64,000 nucleotides of DNA, taken from assembly GCF_951230135.1 (NCBI RefSeq), contig NZ_CATNVC010000001.1, forward strand, positions 202,746-266,745, written 5' to 3'. The notes under the pieces are model-generated. The model saw only the letters and a list, made by a program, of their open reading frames with translations, was not told the origin of the DNA and did no database searches. Positions 17,063 to 27,067 of this stretch are shown here, piece by piece (position 1 is the stretch's first letter; each line of letters opens with the position of its first letter). The stretch comes from Butyricicoccus sp. Marseille-Q5471 (GTDB lineage Bacteria > Bacillota > Clostridia > Oscillospirales > Butyricicoccaceae). The position numbers and the translations under genes are program-made.

Positions 17063-17899
17063 ATGAGCGTACTGAATCATAAAATTGACTTTGCAGTTCT
17101 GGTCTCGGTCAACATGGCCAATTCCAACGGCGATCCCCTCAATGGCAACCGCCCGCGCACCGACTACAACGGCTACGGCGAAATCTCCGATGTGTGCATC
17201 AAGCGCAAAATCCGCAACCGCTTACAGGATCTCGGACAGCGTATTTTTGTCCAGTCCGACGACCGCTGCGACGACGGTTTCAAAAGCTTGAGCGACCGCG
17301 CGAGCAAAACGCTGCCCAAAACCAAGGATCGGGAGGAATATGCCCGTCTGGCCTGCGAACAATGGATGGATGTACGCACCTTCGGTCAGGTGTTTGCCTT
17401 TAAGACCGACAGTGTTTCTGTTGGCGTGCGTGGCCCTGTTTCCATTCATCAGGCGGTCAGCGTTTCTCCCATTGAAATCAACTCGATTCAGATTACCAAG
17501 AGCGTCAACAGCGAGACTTCCGATAAGCGCTCGTCCGACACCATGGGCACCAAACACATGGTTCGCTTTGGTCTGTATGTCATCAAGGGCTCCATTAACG
17601 TCCAGCTCGCCGAGAAAAGCGGTTTTACCGAAGAAGATGCCGCGCTCATCAAGGAGTGTCTGCGCACGCTGTTTGAAAACGATGCTTCCTCCGCCCGTCC
17701 CGAAGGCTCGATGGAGGTCTGTCAGGTCTACTGGTGGGAGCATAACTGCGCCGTAGGACAGTACTCCTCCGCCAAGGTGCACCGCTCGCTCAAGATAACG
17801 GCGAAGGACGGCGTTGAAATCCCTTCCAGCGCAGATGATTACTGCATCGCGCTTGAGGAGCTGCCCGGCCTGTCCTGCGAGATCATTGATGGCATTTAA
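17063..17899 (+). CDS. cas7c: Cas7c (Csd2), Cascade backbone subunit
   Basis: 278-residue RAMP protein that polymerises along the crRNA. Typical features are the opening INHKIDF..LVSVNMANSNGDPLNGNRPR-like stretch, the central GVRGPVSIHQAVSV, and TMGTKHMVRFGLYVIKG. The start follows GGAGGAAACTGAAA. It ends by overlapping the cas4 start by 11 bases. The complement of subunits (Cas5c, 8c, 7c) is complete for an I-C Cascade. Confidence 0.95.
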   Translation: MSVLNHKIDFAVLVSVNMANSNGDPLNGNRPRTDYNGYGEISDVCIKRKIRNRLQDLGQRIFVQSDDRCDDGFKSLSDRASKTLPKTKDREEYARLACEQWMDVRTFGQVFAFKTDSVSVGVRGPVSIHQAVSVSPIEINSIQITKSVNSETSDKRSSDTMGTKHMVRFGLYVIKGSINVQLAEKSGFTEEDAALIKECLRTLFENDASSARPEGSMEVCQVYWWEHNCAVGQYSSAKVHRSLKITAKDGVEIPSSADDYCIALEELPGLSCEIIDGI

Positions 17900-18563
17900 G
17901 GAAGAGGACTTCCTTCAGATTTCCGGTCTGCAGCATTTTCGCTTTTGCAGAAAGCAGTGGGCGCTGATTCATGTCGAACACCAGTGGGCCGAAAACTTCC
18001 GTACAACCGACGGCGCGTTGCTGCACGAGCACGCGCACGACAAGAACTTTCAGGAGACCCGCGGCGATCGGATCATCACGCGCGGTATGAATGTCTTTTC
18101 CGCGACGCTCGGGATTTCGGGCGAATGTGATGTGCTTGAATTCCACCGTGGCACACAGGGTATTCCTCTGGCGGGACGCGAAGGGCTTTGGCAGCCCTTC
18201 CCCGTCGAATACAAGCGCGGCAAGCCGCATTCGCAAAGTGGAGATGCCTTACAGCTGTGCGCGCAGGCCCTGTGTCTGGAGGAAATGCTGTGCTGTCAAA
18301 TTCCGCAGGGCGCGCTGTATTACGGCGAACTGCGCCGTAGGCAGGGCGTTGAATTTTCCGATGAGCTGCGGCAGAGTGTGCGGGATGCGCTCACCGAAAT
18401 GCACGACTTTTACCGACGAGGGTATACCCCAAAAGTCAAGCCGACCAAGTCCTGCGGCGCATGCTCGCTCAAGGAGCTTTGTCTGCCGAAGCTGATGCGG
18501 ACACGCGCGGCTTCCCTCTACCTCCGTCAGTCTTTAGAGGAAACAAATGAAACATCTTCTTAA
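17889..18563 (+). CDS. cas4: Cas4, adaptation exonuclease
   Basis: 224-residue RecB-family iron-sulfur exonuclease which, with Cas1-Cas2, trims prespacers and reads the PAM. The nuclease core ends in VEYKRGKPHSQSGDALQLCAQ-type motifs II and III (about 95-125). Cluster cysteines are CRKQW near 19 and CGACSLKELCLP near 200. The start at 17889 lies within cas7 (overlap 11 bases); a longer frame back to 17814 was rejected because family similarity begins at KEEDFLQISGLQHF. Confidence 0.93.
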   Translation: MAFKEEDFLQISGLQHFRFCRKQWALIHVEHQWAENFRTTDGALLHEHAHDKNFQETRGDRIITRGMNVFSATLGISGECDVLEFHRGTQGIPLAGREGLWQPFPVEYKRGKPHSQSGDALQLCAQALCLEEMLCCQIPQGALYYGELRRRQGVEFSDELRQSVRDALTEMHDFYRRGYTPKVKPTKSCGACSLKELCLPKLMRTRAASLYLRQSLEETNETSS

Positions 18564-19578
18564 CACCTTGTTTGTTACATCCGAGGGCGCTTATCTGACA
18601 CTGGACGGCGAAAATGTTGTGGTAAATCAGGAAAAACAGAACTTAGGACGTTTTCCGCTGCACATGCTCTCCGGCATCATTTCCTTTTCATATGCGGGCG
18701 CATCTCCCGCGCTGATGGGCGCATGCGCGAGTCGAAATATTGCACTTTCCTTCTGCACGCCGCGCGGCAGATTTCTGGCGCGCACCTGCGGCGAGAGTAA
18801 TGGAAACGTGCTGTTGCGCCGCACGCAGTACCGCATTGCCGACGATCCGGTGCAAAGCTGCCGTGTCGCGCGCAGCTCAATCTTCGGAAAAGTCTACAAT
18901 GCGCGTTGGAGCATCGAACGCACCCGCCGTGACCATCGACTGCGTATCAGCGATGAAAAGCTGGGCGCGGCTTCCGACAAACTAAAAGCTCTTCTGCCTT
19001 CCATACTCGAGGAAACCTCGATGGATTCGCTGCGGGGGTTGGAGGGTGTGGGCGCTGTGGCCTATTTCGGCGTGTTGGATGAAATGATTTTAAACAGCAA
19101 AACGGACTTCTTTTTCCATGAACGCAGCCGCCGTCCGCCGCTCGATCGCATGAACGCGCTGCTTTCGTTCGCTTACAGCCTGCTTGCGCATGACTGTTCA
19201 TCCGCGCTCGAGGCTGTCGGACTCGATTCCTACGTGGGTTTTCTGCACCGTGACCGACCGGGACGTGCGTCACTCGCTCTGGATTTGATGGAGGAACTGC
19301 GGCCCTGCATGGCGGATCGCTTCGTGCTGACGCTCATCAACAACCGCGTCATATCTGCCTCAGACTTTATGGTGCGGGAAAGCGGTGCCGTGTTGCTAAC
19401 CGATGACGCGCGACGCAGCTTTCTGAAGAGCTGGCGCGAGAAAATGCAGGAAACCATCACCCATCCCTATTTGGAGGAAAAGCTTCCCTGGGGACTGGTT
19501 CCTTATATGCAGTCCCTGCTGCTCGCCAGATATCTGCGCGGTGATTTAGATGCATATCCGCCGTTTTTATGGAAGTGA
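18547..19578 (+). CDS. cas1: Cas1 integrase (type I-C)
   Basis: 343-residue Cas1c. The metal ligands fall in GLEGVGAVAYFG (Glu, about 155), the LLAHDCSSALEAVGLDSYVG helix (His, about 220) and ASLALDLMEELRP (Asp/Glu, about 240). With Cas2 it inserts new spacers at the leader end of the array. It overlaps the cas4 frame by 17 bases, with GAGG seven bases before the ATG. The gene is intact, consistent with a 79-spacer array. Confidence 0.96.
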   Translation: MKHLLNTLFVTSEGAYLTLDGENVVVNQEKQNLGRFPLHMLSGIISFSYAGASPALMGACASRNIALSFCTPRGRFLARTCGESNGNVLLRRTQYRIADDPVQSCRVARSSIFGKVYNARWSIERTRRDHRLRISDEKLGAASDKLKALLPSILEETSMDSLRGLEGVGAVAYFGVLDEMILNSKTDFFFHERSRRPPLDRMNALLSFAYSLLAHDCSSALEAVGLDSYVGFLHRDRPGRASLALDLMEELRPCMADRFVLTLINNRVISASDFMVRESGAVLLTDDARRSFLKSWREKMQETITHPYLEEKLPWGLVPYMQSLLLARYLRGDLDAYPPFLWK

Positions 19579-19590
19579 GGCAGCAGAGTC

Positions 19591-19881
19591 ATGATGGTTC
19601 TGATTACGTATGATGTCAATACCGAAGACGCGGCGGGCAGAAAACGTCTGCGTCAAATCGCCAAGCAGTGCGTCAATTACGGACAGCGGGTGCAAAACTC
19701 TGTTTTTGAATGTCTGCTGGACGCGGCGCAATGTCGCATGTTACAGGCCAAGCTGTGCGCCATCATGGATGAGGAGCGCGATAGCCTTCGGTTTTATTAT
19801 CTTGGCAACCGCTATGATACCAAAATCGAACAATTTGGATCCAAGGACACCTATCAGCCGGAGGGAGCTTTAATTATTTAA
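19591..19881 (+). CDS. cas2: Cas2
   Basis: 96-residue Cas2 with the ferredoxin-fold start MMVLITYDVNTEDAAGRKRL and the QRVQNSVFECLLD strand. It bridges two Cas1 dimers in the adaptation complex. Last gene of the operon, followed by the leader and the array on the same strand. Confidence 0.96.
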   Translation: MMVLITYDVNTEDAAGRKRLRQIAKQCVNYGQRVQNSVFECLLDAAQCRMLQAKLCAIMDEERDSLRFYYLGNRYDTKIEQFGSKDTYQPEGALII

Positions 19882-20065
19882 TCGGTGCGAAGCGGAAGTT
19901 GCCATGAAAACCGCAGCCGGTTCGCACCTGTTTCCGCCGAAAATTTGGGTGTCCGCTTCGGAGTTTAATAAATAAATCTATTGTAAGGGTGAAATTTAAA
20001 CAGAAATTTCACCCTTTGTTGTAGGAAATGATAAAACTTCCCGTGTAGTTTTGTTGTTTTTTGCC
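19882..20065 (+). promoter_or_regulatory. CRISPR leader
   Basis: 184 bases between cas2 and the first repeat. It contains a distal inverted pair (GGTGCGAA at 19884 and TTCGCACC at 19921) and a strong hairpin, AAGGGTGAAATTT (19985-19997) with its exact complement at 20004-20016, about 50 bases before the first repeat. The T-rich final part abuts the repeat. The array promoter and the Cas1-Cas2 docking signal are expected here. The hairpin could also end cas operon transcripts. Confidence 0.75.
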
Positions 20066-23000
20066 GTCGCACCCTTCACGGGTGCGTGAGTTGAAATGCG
20101 ATATTGTCGATTTCCATCCATGTCGATAAGTCGCACCCTTCACGGGTGCGTGAGTTGAAATTTCGCGTGGGACGGAAATGTGTACAAGTCAGACGTCGCA
20201 CCCTTCACGGGTGCGTGAGTTGAAATGGTCTGCTATACAGTCCGAACTTAAAAAACTATGCGTCGCACCCTTCACGGGTGCGTGAGTTGAAATAGGAACA
20301 GACTGAGTGCATGATTGATCTATGCGAGGTCGCACCCTTCACGGGTGCGTGAGTTGAAATGCTATATTGATCGGCACGCCTGCGGTCTGCAAGGTCGCAC
20401 CCTTCACGGGTGCGTGAGTTGAAATAAAGAGACGTTTGCGGCGATCCTGCCATTTGAGCGTCGCACCCTTCACGGGTGCGTGAGTTGAAATCATGCATTT
20501 GTTATGCTTGTTTATAATCATCATAAGTCGCACCCTTCACGGGTGCGTGAGTTGAAATTCTGCTCTGTGTACTTTCTGACTGAGGAATCGGCGGTCGCAC
20601 CCTTCACGGGTGCGTGAGTTGAAATGCGGTTCTGGCGGTTAGTCGTGCGCATGGTCAAGAGTCGCACCCTTCACGGGTGCGTGAGTTGAAATACATTATG
20701 CTATCGGGAAGTGGCTCGATGTATAGGTCGCACCCTTCACGGGTGCGTGAGTTGAAATACCTTCACGGCGAATTTAAAGTCAAGCCAACAGAAGTCGCAC
20801 CCTTCACGGGTGCGTGAGTTGAAATAGCGCACGAAGTAAGGGGGGGGCACACATGACCGAGTCGCACCCTTCACGGGTGCGTGAGTTGAAATACAACGGC
20901 GAAATCAACCGATGGCGCGATGACGTCGCACCCTTCACGGGTGCGTGAGTTGAAATATTCCGGGCAAATCCGGATGTCGATGCCGGGGAGTCGCACCCTT
21001 CACGGGTGCGTGAGTTGAAATTTCCAAGGCATTTATCGTATCGCACAGCGAATTTGGTCGCACCCTTCACGGGTGCGTGAGTTGAAATAATGCGTCCGCA
21101 TCTGTCGATGTGTATGACAGCGAGTCGCACCCTTCACGGGTGCGTGAGTTGAAATTGCTGCAAGCTTGGATGCATCTGCGGCTTCACGGTGTCGCACCCT
21201 TCACGGGTGCGTGAGTTGAAATTGGTAGTTTGCATTAAGCGTGTTGTATGTTTGGCCTGTCGCACCCTTCACGGGTGCGTGAGTTGAAATATTTTGGAAG
21301 AACCAAATCCGTATATGACAGGGCGTCGCACCCTTCACGGGTGCGTGAGTTGAAATCGGAGACATCTGTTGTCGCAGAAGACCTTGTGCCGTCGCACCCT
21401 TCACGGGTGCGTGAGTTGAAATGTAGCAAAAAGCTTGGCGCAATTAAGATCGGGAGTCGCACCCTTCACGGGTGCGTGAGTTGAAATCGACACCACCAGT
21501 CGAATAACCTGCGTGTCGATGCGTCGCACCCTTCACGGGTGCGTGAGTTGAAATAGCGCACGAAGTAAGGGGGGGGCACACATGACCGGTCGCACCCTTC
21601 ACGGGTGCGTGAGTTGAAATCATACAGCAACACCATCGACAAAAGAAAACACCTGTCGCACCCTTCACGGGTGCGTGAGTTGAAATATTTTGGAAGAACC
21701 AAATCCGTATATGACAGGGCGTCGCACCCTTCACGGGTGCGTGAGTTGAAATAATTCCCACCACTGGCTCCAGCCCGAAATGGTAAGTCGCACCCTTCAC
21801 GGGTGCGTGAGTTGAAATCCAAACCCCATACACCAGCCACAGCGCCCACAAGGTCGCACCCTTCACGGGTGCGTGAGTTGAAATCCTTACGGCCTTGCAG
21901 CAAAGTTGGTACGGTTGGTCGCACCCTTCACGGGTGCGTGAGTTGAAATTTAGTCCGGACACAATTATCAAAATTGCGACCGGTCGCACCCTTCACGGGT
22001 GCGTGAGTTGAAATGGATTGCATCTTGGATGATATAGGCGTTGGAAAGTCGCACCCTTCACGGGTGCGTGAGTTGAAATCGCGATGGCGGGATATACGGA
22101 CACTGACAAAGGAAGTCGCACCCTTCACGGGTGCGTGAGTTGAAATACCCGGTATAAGGTGCAGTCTATCACAGACAGCGGTCGCACCCTTCACGGGTGC
22201 GTGAGTTGAAATATCCAAGCTATAAATTTTTATCTTATCCAAATGGTCGCACCCTTCACGGGTGCGTGAGTTGAAATAAAAATCCGTCGGTAGGGGAGGG
22301 CTGCGGGCGGGTCGCACCCTTCACGGGTGCGTGAGTTGAAATCTGAATGGTAACACAAATTGCTGAAATGTTAGGTATGTCGCACCCTTCACGGGTGCGT
22401 GAGTTGAAATAATGCTCATGTTGTTGTGTATGCATCATATGATTGTCGCACCCTTCACGGGTGCGTGAGTTGAAATCACAAGGCATAAACAGCAAAGGAT
22501 TCATGCCCAGAGTCGCACCCTTCACGGGTGCGTGAGTTGAAATGGAACTTGTTGAGACGATGCTTACGGCATCTTACGTCGCACCCTTCACGGGTGCGTG
22601 AGTTGAAATTAAGCATCATAGATACGCACGGTAGCCATGCGACGTCGCACCCTTCACGGGTGCGTGAGTTGAAATGATACCGTGATTGATGTTCTCGTTG
22701 GTAATCCGGTCGCACCCTTCACGGGTGCGTGAGTTGAAATGTTCGCAGCTGATGGTGGATACGAGGAAATTTTTGTCGCACCCTTCACGGGTGCGTGAGT
22801 TGAAATCACTGCATTTGTGCAAAACAGCGGTGAAAATGTAGTCGCACCCTTCACGGGTGCGTGAGTTGAAATAAAACATCCGCCGAGTTTTGGAGGCAGA
22901 CAGGCGGGTCGCACCCTTCACGGGTGCGTGAGTTGAAATACATAAAATCAGTCGCATTTTGATACCTCCTCCGTCGCACCCTTCACGGGTGCGTGAGTTG

Positions 23001-25328
23001 AAATATAACCTCAGCCATTTTCTGATAGATATTCATAGTCGCACCCTTCACGGGTGCGTGAGTTGAAATGTGTAAGCTATGACTTGATTATACTTGCACG
23101 CTCGTCGCACCCTTCACGGGTGCGTGAGTTGAAATGCACCTACTCCCCCGCAAGACAATGGACATCCTATAGTCGCACCCTTCACGGGTGCGTGAGTTGA
23201 AATTGCAGAGGTTTTAGGCAAGTGTTATATTACGATGTCGCACCCTTCACGGGTGCGTGAGTTGAAATTTAAACTTTTCCGGTCACATTGCCGAGTGTGA
23301 GGTCGCACCCTTCACGGGTGCGTGAGTTGAAATGTCTCTGGCGATGCGCGGGTCTGTGGCGGTGCGCGGGTCGCACCCTTCACGGGTGCGTGAGTTGAAA
23401 TTCCACCCCTCCGCGCTTCTCTACGCGCATCAGCGTCGCACCCTTCACGGGTGCGTGAGTTGAAATCTCGCTTTCCCGCATTTCAAGCGCCATGACTTGC
23501 AGTCGCACCCTTCACGGGTGCGTGAGTTGAAATGTATCCCGGAAGTTTGCTAGACCCGGTGCGGTCGTCGCACCCTTCACGGGTGCGTGAGTTGAAATTG
23601 TTCGATAATTGTCGGTGCAACGAATAATCCGTGGTCGCACCCTTCACGGGTGCGTGAGTTGAAATCAATCCCGAATCCTGCGACGATGATTGGCGCGGCG
23701 TCGCACCCTTCACGGGTGCGTGAGTTGAAATTATCCGACCTGCAAAACATCTGGAATGTCGCGCATATGTCGCACCCTTCACGGGTGCGTGAGTTGAAAT
23801 ATACTGCTCCGCAATCTCCTCATATGGCATTGTGTCGCACCCTTCACGGGTGCGTGAGTTGAAATCATGTTGCTGCGCGGTTTGCGGTGTCGATTGCATG
23901 TCGCACCCTTCACGGGTGCGTGAGTTGAAATCGCTGATGCCCCGCAAGGGGCAAGCGGGCGACGGGTCGCACCCTTCACGGGTGCGTGAGTTGAAATGTT
24001 ATTATCTTTATTGATATCCAAATCCGCATAGTCGCACCCTTCACGGGTGCGTGAGTTGAAATAATAAATTGTCCGGTCTTACCGTCGGTCACTGATGTCG
24101 CACCCTTCACGGGTGCGTGAGTTGAAATTTAGTGCCGATATAGACAGTGCTGCCATTGACCGTCGCACCCTTCACGGGTGCGTGAGTTGAAATTTATACT
24201 CATACATCTGCTGGTAACCGTTTAGACGTCGCACCCTTCACGGGTGCGTGAGTTGAAATGGAAAAGGTAATGTCCCCATATCTGCTTGCACCCGTCGCAC
24301 CCTTCACGGGTGCGTGAGTTGAAATAATGACCGCCCAGCTGATATGAATCAGCCACCAACGTCGCACCCTTCACGGGTGCGTGAGTTGAAATATAAAAAA
24401 GCGTCCGGATTGCCCTGGGCGCTTTTTGGTCGCACCCTTCACGGGTGCGTGAGTTGAAATTCGGATGTCGTCGACCGTTGTCATTAGGATACGTACGTCG
24501 CACCCTTCACGGGTGCGTGAGTTGAAATTTGTATCATCCCCGGCACTTGGTCGGGGTCTATGTCGCACCCTTCACGGGTGCGTGAGTTGAAATTTGATGA
24601 ACTTGATCGCGTAGGTGATGCCGATTGGTCGCACCCTTCACGGGTGCGTGAGTTGAAATTGTTCTACCGAACCGCACAAGGAGACGATTTGGATTGTCGC
24701 ACCCTTCACGGGTGCGTGAGTTGAAATGTCCACCCGAAAGGGCGGTTTGTAACGGTTGAGTAGTCGCACCCTTCACGGGTGCGTGAGTTGAAATGAAGGC
24801 GAAGACACCGCGGTCGCGGCCATGACGGGTCGCACCCTTCACGGGTGCGTGAGTTGAAATGTCGGCATCGGCTTGATGAATCAGGTGTGGGACTGGTCGC
24901 ACCCTTCACGGGTGCGTGAGTTGAAATCACGCCGGACAGCGCCTTGATGGTATCCATCACCGGTCGCACCCTTCACGGGTGCGTGAGTTGAAATAATAGC
25001 AGTCGTGGCGGTCTGTGAGGCGTAGGATCGTCGCACCCTTCACGGGTGCGTGAGTTGAAATGTGCAACGGATACAAGTACCGCGAATGCGGGAAATAGTC
25101 GCACCCTTCACGGGTGCGTGAGTTGAAATAATAGTTACTGCCTGTGATTCCTCACACGCTACTGTCGCACCCTTCACGGGTGCGTGAGTTGAAATCGCGA
25201 CGAGACGATGAAAACCGGGAACGTCAATGCGTCGCACCCTTCACGGGTGCGTGAGTTGAAATACCTCGTACACTGCCACATGTACGCCGGTCACGCGTCG
25301 CACCCTCCATAGGTGCGTGAATTGACAC
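20066..25328 (+). CRISPR. Type I-C CRISPR array, 80 repeats and 79 spacers
   Basis: The 32-bp repeat begins GTCGCACCCTTCACGGGTGC and ends GTGAGTTGAAAT, with the palindrome GCACCC..GGGTGC. I counted 79 near-identical copies with starts from 20066 to 25231, plus a degenerate last copy at 25297 (CTCCATAGG and AATTGACAC changes), so the leader-distal end is on the right. Spacers are mostly 32-37 bases. Two sequences recur: 20826 and 21555 (34 shared bases), and 21291 and 21687 (identical). One spacer near 24393 contains a hairpin with a T-run. The repeat gives open frames on both strands (SRTREGCD, STHAPVKGAT) which are not proteins. Confidence 0.99.
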
Positions 25329-25393
25329 AGATGAGATGCTTCATTTGTTATGCTTTCCTTTGCAAACCCGTTAAATATGCTGCAGCGCGCTTT

Positions 25394-25621
25394 TTAAAAC
25401 TTGTCTCTCAACGTATCTGCCTCTTGCATCTCTTTCAGCCCTGCGTAGAACTGTATTTCCAGCTTTTTCTCTGCTCTGCGGTATTGCATTTCATCCAGTG
25501 TCCCCTTTTCCTTTATCGCAAGTAATATAGACTTTTGATACGCAAACCAGAACTGCGCATGCGTCTTGCAGGTTATCTTCTGCTTGTCGGTAACTGCAAT
25601 CAAAATTGGCCTATCATCCAT
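25394..25621 (-). CDS. Small SHOCT-like protein
   Basis: 75 residues starting MDDRPILIAVTDKQKI with GGAGG seven bases upstream. The segment LLAIKEKGTLDEMQYRRAEKKL resembles the short C-terminal SHOCT domain often encoded near serine recombinases in Firmicutes elements. Function unknown. It sits at the left end of the prophage, separated from the lysis genes by a terminator, so it may be expressed in the lysogen. Confidence 0.6.
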   Translation of the reverse strand: MDDRPILIAVTDKQKITCKTHAQFWFAYQKSILLAIKEKGTLDEMQYRRAEKKLEIQFYAGLKEMQEADTLRDKF

Positions 25622-25747
25622 CTTATCCGCCTCCTATGATGCAAACTATGCGATTACTTCCTTTGTCTTGATAGCTTTTATCGTCTTTGAATCATTTTAT
25701 CTGCGATTCAGGTACAGAAGAACCCGCACACGCAAGTTATATATAGT

Positions 25748-25776
25748 AAAAAGCCGCGAAAAATCGCGGCTTTTTG
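25748..25776. terminator. Terminator at the end of the prophage late operon
   Basis: AAAAGCCGCGA and TCGCGGCTTTTT pair over a loop of A residues, giving runs on both strands. It would end leftward transcription from the lysis genes. Confidence 0.85.
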
Positions 25777-25824
25777 TCTTATTCGCTTCTTTTATACCAC
25801 AAATCATCTGCAGTGTCAACCGTT

Positions 25825-26595
25825 TTACTTCCCAATCGTTCCCTTTCGCTGCTCCATAACTGCATAATCCTCCCGTGACAAAGGTGCACGCGGCTTGCTT
25901 CCGTCCGTAATCCCCGCATCGGCCAGCGCCTTCCACGCCTTTCTCGCGTAATCGCTCGTAGGCAATCCCTCACGCTCTTTTTCATAGCGATCCATGAACG
26001 CCTTAAACTGTTCATATGTAAACACGTCGTTTTCCTCCTTTTTTAGTCCGAATCCCGATGCTATTCCACTTGCAACAGCAGCCGCGGCAGACTTTTTATT
26101 TGCAAGATAAATCTGCATATCATCGCGATCGTCAATGAAGCACACTTCTAGAAGGGCATGCGACACGCCCAGACGTTTTACCGTGTTCATGACCAATAGC
26201 CCATCGTTTCGTTTCACACCACGATTTTTCAGCCCCAGCGCGGCAAGGTTGCTCACGATCGCCTGCTCAACATTGATACTCTGTTCATTTGACTTAACAA
26301 GAATCTCGGTTCCCGTTGTGCGGCCGTCGCCGCGCTCATCATCTACGCAGGCATTAAAATGGATTTCGAGCACGTAATTCACTCTGTCCAGCGGAAGCAC
26401 ACCTCCGCTCTTGATATGCTTGTACGCGTCTATGCTCTGGTCAAACAGCACAGCTTCCACAGTTTCATATTTTCGCAGCTCTGTCTGCACCAACTTCGCA
26501 AGTTCACGTGTTAAAACAGCTTCCCTGCATCCGCATCCACTTGCACCGGGGTCATATGGCTTCCCGCCATGCCCCGCAATTATAAGTATTTTCAC
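25825..26595 (-). CDS. Prophage endolysin, N-acetylmuramoyl-L-alanine amidase
   Basis: 256-residue Amidase_3 enzyme. The zinc and catalytic residues appear in IIAGHGGKPYDPGASG (His), TRELAKLVQ (Glu), LEIHFNAC (His) and LLEVCFIDD (Glu). A C-terminal region (about 185-256) contains FTYEQFKAFMDRYEKE and AWKALADAGITDGSKPR, which look like a helical wall-binding or SLH-like repeat. It lies two bases downstream of the holin gene, forming the lysis cassette. Confidence 0.92.
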   Translation of the reverse strand: MKILIIAGHGGKPYDPGASGCGCREAVLTRELAKLVQTELRKYETVEAVLFDQSIDAYKHIKSGGVLPLDRVNYVLEIHFNACVDDERGDGRTTGTEILVKSNEQSINVEQAIVSNLAALGLKNRGVKRNDGLLVMNTVKRLGVSHALLEVCFIDDRDDMQIYLANKKSAAAAVASGIASGFGLKKEENDVFTYEQFKAFMDRYEKEREGLPTSDYARKAWKALADAGITDGSKPRAPLSREDYAVMEQRKGTIGK

Positions 26596-26597
26596 GC

Positions 26598-27053
26598 TTA
26601 TTCCTCCTTTGCCGTTACTGCGTCTGGAACGTTCACTTTTGCACTTGTTTTAACCAATTCGGCAATTTTCATCAGGAATTCAGGCATAGGCACACCTACG
26701 TCATGCAGATTTTCCAAAATAGAAATTAGTTCATTTGCAATGATCCATACTGCAACGATTACCGCAACAGGCGAGGAAACAGGCAAATCCATTCCCATGA
26801 ATACAATCACCCAATCAATCACCGCGCCCACAACCACCAGCAGCCACATGCAAACTTTCTTTACAATGCCTTTGATACCTACATTGCTATCAATTTTCAT
26901 GCCCCGGAACTTCGCGGCAATTAGCCCGGTTCCGTAGTCAAACAGGGAGCAGCCGATCATAATAATGATCGGCCAAAACGCAGCCCCCAGTTTTAAAGCA
27001 ATCAACCCGGCGAATCCGGTAAACCACAATTTAGCTTCCATCAGCTTATCCAT
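26598..27053 (-). CDS. Prophage holin
   Basis: 151 residues, toxin-secretion/phage-lysis holin family, with membrane segments at about 10-30, 36-55 and 70-100 and the motif LFDYGTGLIAAKFRGMKIDSN-type loop. ISILENLHDVGVPMPEFL near 120 parallels NEGLSILENAGSLGVPYP in the element A holin. A charged C-terminal tail follows, as expected. It would time lysis by opening the membrane to the adjacent amidase. Confidence 0.9.
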   Translation of the reverse strand: MDKLMEAKLWFTGFAGLIALKLGAAFWPIIIMIGCSLFDYGTGLIAAKFRGMKIDSNVGIKGIVKKVCMWLLVVVGAVIDWVIVFMGMDLPVSSPVAVIVAVWIIANELISILENLHDVGVPMPEFLMKIAELVKTSAKVNVPDAVTAKEE

Positions 27054-27067
27054 GTTGTCTTTCTCCT

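Noticed and set aside
20256-25237. Many open frames across the array reading NSRTREGCD or STHAPVKGAT
   Set aside because: They are translations of the CRISPR repeat and change with each spacer.
20496-25355. 14-base match between a spacer (20496-20509) and prophage-edge sequence at 25342-25355
   Set aside because: A match this short is expected by chance for this amount of sequence; not evidence of self-targeting.
25566-25859. Plus-strand hydrophobic frame at the left end of the prophage
   Set aside because: Overlaps the better-supported minus-strand gene and the terminator; no initiation signal.
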